Below are positions 1-8,988 of a DNA stretch of 40,528 nucleotides, piece by piece. A program made the translations under genes and the position numbers. The stretch covers positions 1 to 40,528 of the forward strand of contig DATGKK010000124.1 in assembly GCA_035294725.1 (NCBI GenBank), read 5' to 3'. Each line of letters opens with the position of its first letter. The stretch's first letter is position 1. The notes below the pieces were generated by a model, which made no database searches, had not been told where the DNA came from, and was given only the letters and a program-made list of their open reading frames with translations. This stretch comes from DATGKK01 sp035294725 (GTDB taxonomy: Bacteria; Actinomycetota; Acidimicrobiia; Acidimicrobiales; Bog-793).

Positions 1-204
1 GCCGTGCTCGCCGAGCTGCAGCGCTGGCGGGTCGACGCCATCGTCGTGCTGCCGTCCGGCACCTCCTACCGGCGCCTCGCCGCCATCCTCGCGAGGATGC
101 TCTCGGCGAGCCCGCACCGCCTCGACGGCGCCTACGTGTTCACCGGCGTGCGGCGCCTCACGGCCCGGGCGCTCGGGTCCACGACGCCAGCCGCTTCCGG
201 CTGA
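1..204 (+). CDS. C-terminal fragment of an unidentified protein (5' truncated by window edge)
   Basis: The reading frame is open from the first base and ends at a TGA at 202-204, so about 67 C-terminal residues of a gene that starts outside the window are seen. The visible part alternates hydrophobic and basic residues (for example WRVDAIVVLPSG) and contains no motif I can assign. A C-terminal tail of a membrane-associated glycosyltransferase is one possibility, but this is a guess. Its 3' end overlaps the 3' end of the convergent methyltransferase gene by about 70 bases, so either this tail or the last residues of the methyltransferase may be overextended. Confidence 0.4.
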   Translation, partial: AVLAELQRWRVDAIVVLPSGTSYRRLAAILARMLSASPHRLDGAYVFTGVRRLTARALGSTTPAASG

Positions 205-1316
205 CCGATCGGGCTCGCCCGCTCCCCCACCGCGGCCACGGCGCCGGCGACCATCTCGGCCGGGCCGGCCACGACGACGAGCTCGGTGTTGCGGAGGTGC
301 GAGACGGTGCCGACCCTCTCCCCGGCGGGGTTGTGGATCCCGATGCGAGCCCCCACGTACCTCGCCTGGTCGAAGCCGAGGAGGGCGACGGCGCCCTCCC
401 GCTCCGGGTGGCGGCTCGCGAGAGCGGCCTCGCACATCGCGACGAGCTCACCGGGGCTCACCCACGACTCGTCGTTGTAGGAGACGACGAGGAGGTCGGC
501 GTCGACGGCGCCGATCACCTTGGCGAGCGCCTCGGGCATCTCGCGGCGCCGGTTGAAGGCGCTCGCGTTGGCGCCCTCCCGGCAGTCCGCCCGCTTGCAG
601 GCGACGCCGTAGTGCTCCGGGGCGTCCCAGCGCACGAGCGTCTCCCAGACGTGGTAGTTCGCGAAGTAGCGGTGCTGGTTGTAGGGCGGGTCGAGATAGG
701 CGACGTCGAAGTGGCCGAGGGTCGGGGCGAGGACGAGGGCGTCGCCCCGCACGGCCCGTCCCGTGCCGGCGACGAGCTCGGGGGGCCGGAGCGCGATCGG
801 CCGGAGCGCCCGGGGGGCGAAGGACTTGAGGTAGGCCATCTGGACGCCGGTCGTCGAGTCGACCCGGTCGGCCGCCTCCATGAGGCTCGTGAGCAGGAGC
901 GGGTGGAGCGGCGAGCCCGCGAAACGGCGCTCGATCTCCTCCCTCATCGCGTCGATGCGCACCCCGTTGCGAGGGTGGAAGTAGCGCGCCCGTTCGCAGA
1001 AGACCTCCGTCACGTAGCCGCGCCGGGAGGGCACCCGGCCGAGCGCCTCGATCGCCTCGGCGAGCTCGGCCCGGTCGACGGCCGAGCCGTCGGTCTCGAC
1101 GTAGGTGCGGGCGAGGACGTGGGCGTAGCTCGCGAGGTCCACCGCCGTCACCTCGAGGCCCGCCTCCTTCAGCGCCTTGGCCACACGAGCCGTCCCGGAG
1201 AACAGGTCGAGGGCGCGCGGGCGCTCGGTCGGAGCCGGCGAGGCCTCGAGGGCCGCCGTCACGAGGCCGGTGAGGACGGGGACGAGACGGCGCTTCGAGC
1301 CGATGTACTTGATCAT
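132..1316 (-). CDS. D12-class N6-adenine DNA methyltransferase (orphan)
   Basis: Predicted 394-residue S-adenosylmethionine-dependent enzyme that methylates adenine N6 in DNA. The N-terminus carries the MIKYIGSKRRL signature of the Dam/D12 family. The AdoMet-binding motif I (DLFSGTARVA) lies near residues 37-46, and the catalytic DPPY motif starts at residue 209, followed by NQHRYFANYHVW. A Cys-containing stretch (CKRADCREG) follows the catalytic motif. No restriction endonuclease or specificity subunit is adjacent, so it is either an orphan regulatory methylase or part of a system lying elsewhere. The ATG at 1316 overlaps the stop of a possible 13-codon upstream reading frame. The gene is convergent with the truncated gene at the window edge and overlaps its tail. 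The family is secure; the target sequence cannot be read from the protein. Confidence 0.88.
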   Translation of the reverse strand: MIKYIGSKRRLVPVLTGLVTAALEASPAPTERPRALDLFSGTARVAKALKEAGLEVTAVDLASYAHVLARTYVETDGSAVDRAELAEAIEALGRVPSRRGYVTEVFCERARYFHPRNGVRIDAMREEIERRFAGSPLHPLLLTSLMEAADRVDSTTGVQMAYLKSFAPRALRPIALRPPELVAGTGRAVRGDALVLAPTLGHFDVAYLDPPYNQHRYFANYHVWETLVRWDAPEHYGVACKRADCREGANASAFNRRREMPEALAKVIGAVDADLLVVSYNDESWVSPGELVAMCEAALASRHPEREGAVALLGFDQARYVGARIGIHNPAGERVGTVSHLRNTELVVVAGPAEMVAGAVAAVGERASPIGQPEAAGVVDPSARAVRRRTPVNT

Positions 1317-1354
1317 CGCGGGCCGGCCGAGCAGGCGGGGAGGGCCGGGGGCAC
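1313..1354 (-). other. Possible leaderless 13-codon upstream ORF before the methyltransferase
   Basis: A -10-like TACCAT (1362-1367, minus strand) is followed after 7 bases by a GTG at 1354. That GTG opens a 13-codon frame (VPPALPACSAGPR) whose TGA overlaps the methyltransferase ATG as ATGA. The arrangement matches the leaderless promoters seen elsewhere in this window. It could couple translation of the methyltransferase to a short leader peptide. Coding function is unproven. Confidence 0.3.
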
Positions 1355-1440
1355 GCCGGCGATGGTAGGAGCCGGCGCCCTAGAACCGGCGGCAATCCGC
1401 CCGGCGCCGCTCCCGGGGCGCTCGGCCGGCGCCGGCCCGT

Positions 1441-1446
1441 TACGGT
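1441..1446 (+). promoter_or_regulatory. -10 element of a leaderless promoter (S9 peptidase)
   Basis: TACGGT lies 6 bases before the ATG at 1453, so transcription should begin at or next to the start codon. No Shine-Dalgarno sequence is present, which fits a leaderless mRNA. Confidence 0.5.
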
Positions 1447-1452
1447 GCTCGC

Positions 1453-3438
1453 ATGCCCGACGTCGCGCCCTACGGTTCCTGGCGATCGCCCGTCACCCTC
1501 GACCTCCTCGTCGAGCAGGTCGTCCGGCTGAGCTACCCGGCGGAGTCGGCCGGTCACGCCTACTGGGTCGAGGGCCGGCCCGCGGAGGGCGGACGCCAGG
1601 TCATCGTGCGGGCGCCCCGTGGCGGCGACGGGACGCCGGAGGACCTCTTCGGCCCCGAGCACTACGCCCGGACCCTCGTGCACGAGTACGGCGGCCTCGC
1701 CTACGCCGTCGCGGGAGCGACCGTCTTCTTCTCCAACTTCGCCGACCAGCGGCTCTACCGGATCGACCCGGGCGGCCCGCCCCGAGCCGTCACGGCCGAG
1801 GTCGCTCCGGCGCGCTCTGTCCGCTACGCCGCTCCCGCCGTCACGCCCGACGGCCGCTTCGTGCTCGCCGTGCGCGAGCGCCACCCGGAGCCGGACCTTC
1901 CGGCAGAGGTCGTGAACGACGTCGTGATCCTCCACAGCGACGGCTCCGATGAGCCTCGCGTCGTGGCGGCAGGGCACGACTTCTACTCCCACGTGGTGGT
2001 GTCGCCGGCCGGGGACCGTGTCGCCTGGATCTCCTGGGACCACCCCAACATGCCCTGGGACAGCACGGAGCTGTGGGAGGCCGACCTCGCCCCTGACGGG
2101 GCGGTGTCAGCAGTGCGGAAGGTGGCGGGGGGGCCGGGCGAGTCCGTCACCGAGCCGAAGTACGGCCCCGACGGCGTGCTCCACTTCGTCTCGGACCGGA
2201 CCGGGTGGTGGAACCTCTACCGGGTCGGCGCCGGCGGCCGCCACGAAGCCCTCGCTCCGATGGAGGCCGACCTCGGCGTGCCGGACTGGGCCTTCGGCGC
2301 CTCCCAGTACGCCGTCCTGGCGGGAGGGACGGTCGTCGCCTCCTGGCACGAGGAGGGGACCGGGCGGCTCGGCGTGCTCGAGGGCACGCCACCGGCCGCC
2401 GGGGGCGCCTTCCGCGAGATCCGCACCAGCTTCACCGACTTCGGGCAGCTTCGCTCGAGCGATGACGGCCGGCACGTCCTCGCCGTCGCGGGGTCGCCGA
2501 CCGAGGCGCCCTCGATCGTGCGGATCGACTCCGCCTCGGGAGCGATCGAGGTGCTCCGGCGCAGCCGCGCCGCCACCATCGACGCCGCCTACCTGTCGGT
2601 CCCCGAGCCGATCGACTTCCCGACCGAGCACGGCCTCGAGGCGCACGCCCTCTTCTACCCGCCCCACAACCCGGACTTCGTCGCCCCGGCCGGCGAGCTC
2701 CCGCCCCTCATCGTGCGCAGCCACGGCGGCCCCACCTCGGCGACGACCTCGGTGCTCGACTACGGGATCCAGTTCTGGACCTCCCGGGGCATCGGGGTGG
2801 TGGACGTGAACTACGGCGGGAGCACCGGCTACGGCCGGGCCTACCGCGAGCGGCTCCGGGGGAACTGGGGCATCGTCGACCTCGACGACTGCGTCAACGC
2901 GGCCCGCTACCTTGCCGCCTCCGGCCGGGCCGACCCGGCTCGCCTGCTCATCCACGGCGGGAGCGCCGGCGGCTACACGACGCTGTGCGCCGTCACCTTC
3001 CGGGACGTGTTCGCGGCCGGCGCGAGCTACTTCGGGGTGGCCGACGCCGGGGCGCTCGCACGGGACACCCACAAGTTCGAGTCCCGCTACCTCGACAGCA
3101 TGATCGGACCGTGGCCCGAGGCCGAGGAGGTCTACCGGGAGCGCTCCCCGATCTTCCACACCGACCGGCTGCGCACGCCCCTCATCTTGTTCCAGGGCCT
3201 CGAGGACAAGGTGGTGCCGCCCGCCCAGGCCGAGGCGATGGCGGCCGCCCTTGCCGAGAAGCAGGTCCCCCATGCCTACATCGCCTACGAGGGCGAGCAG
3301 CACGGCTTCCGCAAGGCGGAGAACGTGAAGCGGACCGCGGAGGCCGAGCTCTACTTCTACGGGCGGGTGCTCGGCTTCACTCCGGCGGACGACCTCGAGC
3401 CCGTCAGGATCGAGCTCGAGGAGCGGCTCGGCACCTGA
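1453..3438 (+). CDS. S9 family serine peptidase (prolyl oligopeptidase / acylaminoacyl peptidase type)
   Basis: A 661-residue cytosolic peptidase, the usual length for this family. The N-terminal two thirds show repeated beta-propeller (WD40-like/TolB-like) strands with a YDPG/PDGR flavour. The C-terminal part is the alpha/beta-hydrolase domain. The nucleophile sits in HGGSAGGY (Ser504), with the acid at Asp585 in GLEDKVVPP and the histidine at His617 in GEQHGFRK. It has no signal peptide. It likely trims short peptides or blocked N-termini in the cytoplasm. The ATG start is preceded by a -10 element without room for a ribosome-binding site, consistent with a leaderless message. The neighbours are unrelated in function, so it appears to be a single-gene unit. 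The exact specificity (prolyl, dipeptidyl or acylaminoacyl) cannot be settled from sequence. Confidence 0.92.
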   Translation: MPDVAPYGSWRSPVTLDLLVEQVVRLSYPAESAGHAYWVEGRPAEGGRQVIVRAPRGGDGTPEDLFGPEHYARTLVHEYGGLAYAVAGATVFFSNFADQRLYRIDPGGPPRAVTAEVAPARSVRYAAPAVTPDGRFVLAVRERHPEPDLPAEVVNDVVILHSDGSDEPRVVAAGHDFYSHVVVSPAGDRVAWISWDHPNMPWDSTELWEADLAPDGAVSAVRKVAGGPGESVTEPKYGPDGVLHFVSDRTGWWNLYRVGAGGRHEALAPMEADLGVPDWAFGASQYAVLAGGTVVASWHEEGTGRLGVLEGTPPAAGGAFREIRTSFTDFGQLRSSDDGRHVLAVAGSPTEAPSIVRIDSASGAIEVLRRSRAATIDAAYLSVPEPIDFPTEHGLEAHALFYPPHNPDFVAPAGELPPLIVRSHGGPTSATTSVLDYGIQFWTSRGIGVVDVNYGGSTGYGRAYRERLRGNWGIVDLDDCVNAARYLAASGRADPARLLIHGGSAGGYTTLCAVTFRDVFAAGASYFGVADAGALARDTHKFESRYLDSMIGPWPEAEEVYRERSPIFHTDRLRTPLILFQGLEDKVVPPAQAEAMAAALAEKQVPHAYIAYEGEQHGFRKAENVKRTAEAELYFYGRVLGFTPADDLEPVRIELEERLGT

Positions 3439-3460
3439 GCGAGCCGCCCTGCGGCGACGG

Positions 3461-5626
3461 TCAGCTCGAGGCGTGATGGCCGAGCACAAGCCGCCGGAGC
3501 CAGGGGAGGAAGGCCGCCTGGAGCCGCTCCCCGCAGGCCGTCTCGTGGAAGTCGGCGAACGAGCTCCCGCTTCCTGCGAAGTGGACGCCGTCGGAGTCCC
3601 GGCAGATCGAGCCGTCCACGTAGGTCGAGAAGCGGCCGCCAGGGGTCACCCACGGCGAGATGTCCCACACGTGCACCTCGCCGGGGAACTGGCGGGCGAC
3701 GGCGGCGAGCATCGCGTTGATCTCCCGATTGCGAGCCGGCGCGGCCTGGGGCTCGGGTGAGCCGTCCGGAAGGGGGGGCGGGTCGACGACCGGGACGGTG
3801 AGGAAGACGACCGGCACCCGCCGCGAGCCGAGTGTGCGGACGAGGTCGACCATCCGGTCGTGCAGCGTGCGGTCGAACGCCGGCTCGCCGATGTGCACGA
3901 CACGACCGTGCTCGAGCCAGTCGGCGGTGTCCCAGTAGCCCATCTCGACGACGACCGCCTGGGCGTGCAGCTCGTGCTCGTAGGCGCGCCACTTGGCGTA
4001 GAGCTTGATGCAGGCCGGGTCCTCGGTCGTCGGCCCGCCCGCGGCGATGACCTGCCAGCCGGACCCGCTCGAGCCTCCGGCGCGAGAGGGCCCGCCGGTC
4101 GCCCTCGGCGGGGTGAAGCTGCAGCCGAGGCGGGCCTCGTTGGCGAAGTAGACGCCGTACCTGGCGGCACCGAGGGCGAGCTGGACGCCAAGCGTCACGC
4201 CGACCGAGTCGCCGACCCCGAGGACGCGAAGGGCTGGGCAGACGTGGAGCACCGCCGTGGTCGGAGAGAACCTGCCCCCGGTCGCCCCCGGGATCGGCAC
4301 CGTGCAGGTGACATGCCCCGGCAGCACGTCCGGCACGGGGGCGGAGACGAGCCGGGGCTCGGGCCCGAGCTGCGGCGCGTCGAGGCTCCAGACGAGCGGG
4401 ACGAGGGCGACCACCCCGGCGGTGGCAGCCCCGGCCAGCGTGCGAAGCGCCACGCCGCGCACCCTGCGCTGGCGGATCGGCTGCTCGACGAGGAAGAACG
4501 AGGCCGTGGCGACGGCGAGGCTCGCCCCGAGGCGGGCCACGAGAAGGCTGAAGCCGCCGAGCCCCGTCGTCTGCTCGTCGAGGAAGAGGTAGAGGGGGAA
4601 GTGCCAGAGGTAGAGCCCGTAGGAGATCAGGCCGACGGCGCGAAGCGGCGCCGTCTCGAGCAGGCGGCGGACCGGGGAGAGTCCTCGCCCCGCCACGGCC
4701 GCGACGACAACACCGGCGACGCACAGGTCGAAGCCGAGCCAGCCTCCCCGGTAGAGCCAGCTCGACGACCCGGTCGCGTACGCGATCGCACATCCCATCC
4801 CGGCCGCTCCCACCACTCCCGCGACGGCGCCGGCGCGAGGCGAGATCGCCGGGACCGAGAGCGAGCTCGCAGCGTGGCGACGGTGGCGGATGGCGAGAGC
4901 TGTGGCGAGGGCGGCGCCCACGAGGAGGCCCTCGGCACGGGTGTCGGTGCCGTAGTAGACGCGGTTCACGCCGGCGCCGTTGCCGTAGAGCACGGCCGTC
5001 TCGACACACGAGCAAAGGGCGCCGGCGACGGCGAGCACGAGGAGGGGCCAGAGCCGGCGGGCCGAGAGCCGCTCGGCCTCGGCAGCAAGATCGCCGGGCG
5101 GGCGCCGGCGGAGGCGGGAGAGCATGCCCAGCACCACGAGCGGCCAGAGCAGGTAGAACTGCTCCTCGATCGCGAGCGACCAGGTGTGCTGAAGGGGCGA
5201 GACGAGCGCCGCCTGGGCGAAGTAGCCGTTCCCGGTCCAGATCTGGTGCCAGTTGCCGACGTAGAGCAGCGTCGCGAGCGCGTCGGCGCCGAAGTCCGGC
5301 ACCGCGTGGCCGGGGCCGACGGCGATCTCGTAGATCGAGGTGACGACGACGAGGCAGAACAGGGCCGGCAGGAGCCGCCGGGCGCGCCGGGCCCAGAAGT
5401 TGCCGAGGTGGACCGTGCCGTCCCTCTCCCACTCGGCGAGCAGGAGCGAGGTGATGAGGTAGCCCGAGAGGACGAAGAAGGCCTCGACGCCGAGAAAGCC
5501 CCCGCCCGCCCAGCCGACACCGCCGTGGTAGAGCAGGACGGCGAGGACGGCGACCCCCCTCAGGCCGTCCAGCGCAGGTCGGTAGGCGAGCTCGGAGCCT
5601 TGCTGGCCGAGCGGACGGGCCCTCAC
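3461..5626 (-). CDS. Membrane O-acyltransferase (OafA/YrhL type, acyltransferase_3) with C-terminal SGNH domain
   Basis: A 721-residue integral membrane enzyme expected to transfer acetyl or other acyl groups to a cell-surface glycan or lipid. The N-terminal half starts with the family signature YRPALDGLRGVAVLAVLLYH and FFVLSGYLITSLLL. It continues through about ten hydrophobic helices, with a NFWARRARRLLPAL loop and the HTWSLAIEEQFYLLWP motif. The C-terminal part is an extracytoplasmic SGNH-hydrolase-like domain with block I GVGDSVG and a late DGVHF that supplies the Asp/His pair. This two-domain layout is well known in peptidoglycan and polysaccharide acylation. The GTG start is abutted by AGGAG with almost no spacer, which is unusual. 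The gene is divergent from hutH, with only 17 bases between starts. The substrate is not deducible; the start is moderately certain. Confidence 0.9.
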   Translation of the reverse strand: MRARPLGQQGSELAYRPALDGLRGVAVLAVLLYHGGVGWAGGGFLGVEAFFVLSGYLITSLLLAEWERDGTVHLGNFWARRARRLLPALFCLVVVTSIYEIAVGPGHAVPDFGADALATLLYVGNWHQIWTGNGYFAQAALVSPLQHTWSLAIEEQFYLLWPLVVLGMLSRLRRRPPGDLAAEAERLSARRLWPLLVLAVAGALCSCVETAVLYGNGAGVNRVYYGTDTRAEGLLVGAALATALAIRHRRHAASSLSVPAISPRAGAVAGVVGAAGMGCAIAYATGSSSWLYRGGWLGFDLCVAGVVVAAVAGRGLSPVRRLLETAPLRAVGLISYGLYLWHFPLYLFLDEQTTGLGGFSLLVARLGASLAVATASFFLVEQPIRQRRVRGVALRTLAGAATAGVVALVPLVWSLDAPQLGPEPRLVSAPVPDVLPGHVTCTVPIPGATGGRFSPTTAVLHVCPALRVLGVGDSVGVTLGVQLALGAARYGVYFANEARLGCSFTPPRATGGPSRAGGSSGSGWQVIAAGGPTTEDPACIKLYAKWRAYEHELHAQAVVVEMGYWDTADWLEHGRVVHIGEPAFDRTLHDRMVDLVRTLGSRRVPVVFLTVPVVDPPPLPDGSPEPQAAPARNREINAMLAAVARQFPGEVHVWDISPWVTPGGRFSTYVDGSICRDSDGVHFAGSGSSFADFHETACGERLQAAFLPWLRRLVLGHHASS

Positions 5627-5630
5627 CTCC

Positions 5631-5636
5631 TAGAGT
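5631..5636 (+). promoter_or_regulatory. -10 element of a leaderless promoter (hut operon)
   Basis: TAGAGT lies 7 bases before the hutH ATG at 5644, the same geometry as the other leaderless promoters in the window. It favours the upstream ATG over an internal GTG at 5755. Confidence 0.45.
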
Positions 5637-5643
5637 CTCGCGA

Positions 5644-7278
5644 ATGAGCAACGAGGCTCCCGCGCGACCGGCCGCAGGGACTGGCGAGGCCGGGCCGGAG
5701 GTGGCGGCCCGGGGCGCTGCTGGCCGGGCCGGCCGCCCGGGCGAGGAGCCGGTCGTGCTCGGCGGCGAGCTGCGCCTCGCCGACGTCGTCGCGATCGCCG
5801 AGGGAGCCCCCGCCCGCTTCGGGGAGGGCGTGGCCGAACGGGTCCGCGCCTCCCGGGCGGTCGTCGAGGCCGCGCTCGCCTCAGGAGCGGTCGTCTACGG
5901 GGTGACGACGGGCTTCGGCAGCCTGGCCGAGGTCCGGCTCTCGCCCGAGCACGCTTCCGCCCTCCAGCACGGCCTCGTCCGCTCTCACGCCGTCGCCGTC
6001 GGCGACGAGCTCTCGGTCGAGGAGGTGCGGGCCATGCTCGCCCTTCGCGCCCACGTCCTCGCCCTCGGCTGCTCGGGGGTGCGGCTCGAGGTGGCCGAGC
6101 GCTTCCTCGAGCTGCTCGAGCACGGCATCTATCCGGTCGTGCCCGAGCAGGGCTCGCTCGGAGCCTCAGGCGACCTCGCTCCCCTCGCCCACCTCGCGCT
6201 CGGGGCCCTCGGCGAGGGGCGGGTGCGAGTGCGGGGAGGAAGCGAGGCGGTGCCGGCCGCGCCGGCCCTCGCGGCAGCCGGCCTCGCCCCGATCACGCTC
6301 GAGGCGAAAGAGGGGCTCGCCCTCATCAACGGGACCCAGGGCATGACGGCCGTCGGCGCCCTCGCCGCCCACCGAGCCGGGCGGCTCGCAAAGACCGCCG
6401 ACGTCGCCGCCGCCCTCACGATCGAGGCGATCCTCGGGACGGACCGCGCCTTCGACCCCCGGGTGATCGGCCTCCGCCCCCACCCCGGCCAGCAGGCCTC
6501 CGCCCGCAACCTCGTCCGCCTCCTCGAGCGCAGCGAGATCCTCGCCTCCCACCGCGAGGGCCACCACATCGTGCAGGACGCCTACTCCATCCGGTGCGCT
6601 CCCCAGGTGCACGGCGCCCTTCGGGACGTGATCGCCAACACGGTGCGCACCCTCGAGGTCGAGATGGCGTCGGTCTCCGACAACCCCATCGTCCTTGCCG
6701 GCGACGGGGAGATCCTCTCGTGCGGGAACTTCCACGGCCAGCCCGTCGCGCATGCCTGCGACTCCCTTGCGGCTGCCCTCGTCAGCACCGCCTCGATCTC
6801 CGAGCGCCGGCTCTACCGGCTCCTCGACCCGAAGACGAGCAACGGGCTCGCGCCCTTCCTCGTCGGCGAGGCGGGCGTCAACTCCGGGTTCATGGTCTGC
6901 CAGTACACGGCGGCCTCCCTCGTCTCGGAGTCGAAGTCGCTCGCCCACCCGGCCGCCGTCGACTCGATCACCTCCTCGGCCGGGCAGGAGGACCACGTGA
7001 GCATGGGGATGATCGCCGCCCGCCACGCCAGGGCCTGCGTCGCCAACGCGGAGGCCGTCGTCGCCCTCGAGCTCCTTGCGGCGGCCCAGGGCTGCGAGCT
7101 GCGCGCCCCACTGCGGCCGGCCCCGGGCACCGGCGCCGCCCTTGGCGCCCTCCGCCGGAGGATCGCCCATCTCGACCACGACCGGGAGCTCAAGCCGGAC
7201 GTCGACGCCGCGATCGAGCTCGTCCGCTCCGGCGAGCTGCTCGAGGCGGTCGAGGGCGAGATCGGAGCCCTCGAGTGA
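5644..7278 (+). CDS. hutH: Histidine ammonia-lyase
   Basis: First step of histidine degradation: removes ammonia from L-histidine to give urocanate. The catalytic MIO prosthetic group forms from Ala174-Ser175-Gly176 inside GSLGASGDLAPLAHL. Other family landmarks are YGVTTGFGSLA near residues 79-89, ALINGTQGM and QDAYSIRCAPQVHG. The product is 544 residues, about 35 longer than usual. The extra N-terminus is Ala/Gly/Arg-rich and unlike the family. Two starts are possible: the ATG at 5644 with a leaderless -10 element, and a GTG at 5755 preceded by GAGGAG at 5743-5748 with a 6-base spacer, which would give a typical 507 residues. I list the longer form because of the promoter signal. The gene leads the hut operon, and its stop overlaps the hutU start as GTGA. 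Confidence 0.96.
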   Translation: MSNEAPARPAAGTGEAGPEVAARGAAGRAGRPGEEPVVLGGELRLADVVAIAEGAPARFGEGVAERVRASRAVVEAALASGAVVYGVTTGFGSLAEVRLSPEHASALQHGLVRSHAVAVGDELSVEEVRAMLALRAHVLALGCSGVRLEVAERFLELLEHGIYPVVPEQGSLGASGDLAPLAHLALGALGEGRVRVRGGSEAVPAAPALAAAGLAPITLEAKEGLALINGTQGMTAVGALAAHRAGRLAKTADVAAALTIEAILGTDRAFDPRVIGLRPHPGQQASARNLVRLLERSEILASHREGHHIVQDAYSIRCAPQVHGALRDVIANTVRTLEVEMASVSDNPIVLAGDGEILSCGNFHGQPVAHACDSLAAALVSTASISERRLYRLLDPKTSNGLAPFLVGEAGVNSGFMVCQYTAASLVSESKSLAHPAAVDSITSSAGQEDHVSMGMIAARHARACVANAEAVVALELLAAAQGCELRAPLRPAPGTGAALGALRRRIAHLDHDRELKPDVDAAIELVRSGELLEAVEGEIGALE

Positions 7279-8969
7279 GCCCGGCCCGGCCGGCCGACCA
7301 CGGGGCTCGCGTGGTGAGGGCGCCCCGGGGCGCCGAGCTCACCTGCCGGGGCTGGGCGCAGGAGGCGGCGCTGCGCATGCTCATGAACAACCTCGACCCC
7401 GAGGTGGCCGAGCGGCCCGAGGACCTCGTCGTCTACGGGGGCTCCGGCCGGGCCGCGCGCAGCTGGCAGGCCTTCGACACGATCGTGGCGACGCTGAGGG
7501 AGCTCGGCGACGACGAGACCCTCCTTATCCAGTCGGGCAAGCCGGTCGGCGTCTTCCAGACCCACGAGTGGGCGCCCCGGGTCCTCATCGCCAACTCGCT
7601 CCTCGTCCCGGACTGGGCGACGCCCGAGGAGTTCCGCCGCCTCGAGGCGAAGGGCCTCACCATGTACGGCCAGATGACGGCAGGCTCGTGGATCTACATC
7701 GGGACCCAGGGCATCCTGCAGGGCACGTACGAGACCTTCGCCGCGATCGGCGCCGCCCGCTTCGGCGGCTCGCTGAGCGGCCGCATCGTGCTCACCGCCG
7801 GCCTCGGCGGCATGGGCGGGGCCCAACCGCTCGCGGTGACGATGAACGGCGGGGTGGCGATCTGCGTCGAGGTCGACCCCCATCGGGCCCGGCGCCGCCT
7901 CGAGACGCGCTATGTGGACACCGTCACCGACGACCTCGCCGAGGCGGTCCGGCTCGCCACGGAGGCGGCCGGTGACCGCCGGCCGTTGTCGATCGCCCTC
8001 ATCGCCAACGCGGCCGAGGTCGTGCCGGCCCTCGCCGCCTCGGACGTTGCGATCGACGTCGTGACGGACCAGACCTCGGCCCACGACCCGGCGACCTACA
8101 TCCCCGCCGGCCTCTCCCTCGAGGACGCCGCCGAGCTACGCGCCCGCGACCTCGACGAGTACCTCCGGCGGGCGCGGGCCTCGATGGCCCGCCACGTCGA
8201 GGGGATGGTGGCCTTTCTCGACAAGGGCGCCGAGGTGTTCGACTACGGCAACGGGATCCGCGCCGAGGCGAAGGCCGAGGGGTACTCCCGGGCCTTCGAC
8301 TACCCGGGCTTCGTGCCCGCCTACATCCGGCCCCTGTTCTGCGAGGGCAAGGGGCCGTTCCGCTGGGCGGCCCTCTCGGGCGACCCCGCCGACATCGGGG
8401 CGACCGACCGGGCGGTGATCTCCGCCTTCCCCGAGGCCGACGACCTGTTGCGCTGGATCCGGATGGCCGAGGACAAGGTCGCCTACCAGGGCCTCCCGGC
8501 TCGGATCTGCTGGCTCGGCTACGGCGAGCGGCACCGGGCGGGCCTTGCGTTCAACGACCTCGTGGCCTCGGGGGAGGTGCGGGCGCCGATCGTGATCGGC
8601 CGCGACCACCTCGACTCCGGCTCGGTCGCCTCGCCCTACCGGGAGACCGAGGCGATGGCCGACGGCTCGGACGCCATCGCGGACTGGCCCATCCTGAACG
8701 CCCTCCTCAACACGGCCTCCGGTGCCTCCTGGGTCTCGGTGCACCACGGGGGCGGGGTCGGGATCGGGCGATCGCTCCACGCCGGGGTCGTCGTCGTCGC
8801 GGACGGGAGCGAGCTCGCGGCCGAGCGACTCCGCCGCGTGCTCACGAACGACCCCGGCACGGGCGTGATGCGCCACGCCGATGCCGGCTATCGGTCCGCC
8901 CTCGACACGGCGCGGGAACGGGGGGTCTGGCTGCCCTCGGAGGGCCTCGGGCGGCCGGCGAGCTGGTGA
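7275..8969 (+). CDS. hutU: Urocanate hydratase (urocanase)
   Basis: Second step of the pathway: hydrates urocanate to 4-imidazolone-5-propionate using tightly bound NAD+. It is 564 residues, the normal length. The start is a GTG that overlaps the hutH stop, so translation is coupled. Conserved blocks include AALRMLMNNLDPEVAE, VVYGGSGRAAR, GQMTAGSWIYIGTQGILQGT, the NAD-binding TAGLGGMGGAQPLAV, and GLPARICWLGYGERHRAG with the active-site Cys412. The C-terminal WVSVHHGGGVGIGRSLHAG block is also intact. A few bases downstream of the start are alternative GTG codons (7311, 7314) that would shorten the poorly conserved N-terminus by about a dozen residues. There is no sign of damage, and identification is secure. 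Confidence 0.97.
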   Translation: MSPARPADHGARVVRAPRGAELTCRGWAQEAALRMLMNNLDPEVAERPEDLVVYGGSGRAARSWQAFDTIVATLRELGDDETLLIQSGKPVGVFQTHEWAPRVLIANSLLVPDWATPEEFRRLEAKGLTMYGQMTAGSWIYIGTQGILQGTYETFAAIGAARFGGSLSGRIVLTAGLGGMGGAQPLAVTMNGGVAICVEVDPHRARRRLETRYVDTVTDDLAEAVRLATEAAGDRRPLSIALIANAAEVVPALAASDVAIDVVTDQTSAHDPATYIPAGLSLEDAAELRARDLDEYLRRARASMARHVEGMVAFLDKGAEVFDYGNGIRAEAKAEGYSRAFDYPGFVPAYIRPLFCEGKGPFRWAALSGDPADIGATDRAVISAFPEADDLLRWIRMAEDKVAYQGLPARICWLGYGERHRAGLAFNDLVASGEVRAPIVIGRDHLDSGSVASPYRETEAMADGSDAIADWPILNALLNTASGASWVSVHHGGGVGIGRSLHAGVVVVADGSELAAERLRRVLTNDPGTGVMRHADAGYRSALDTARERGVWLPSEGLGRPASW

Positions 8970-8988
8970 GAGCGAGGGCTGCGGCGCC

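Noticed and set aside
297..1952. 551-codon open frame on the plus strand over the methyltransferase
   Set aside because: The opposite strand encodes a D12 methyltransferase with motif I and DPPY; the plus-strand frame is low-complexity shadow.
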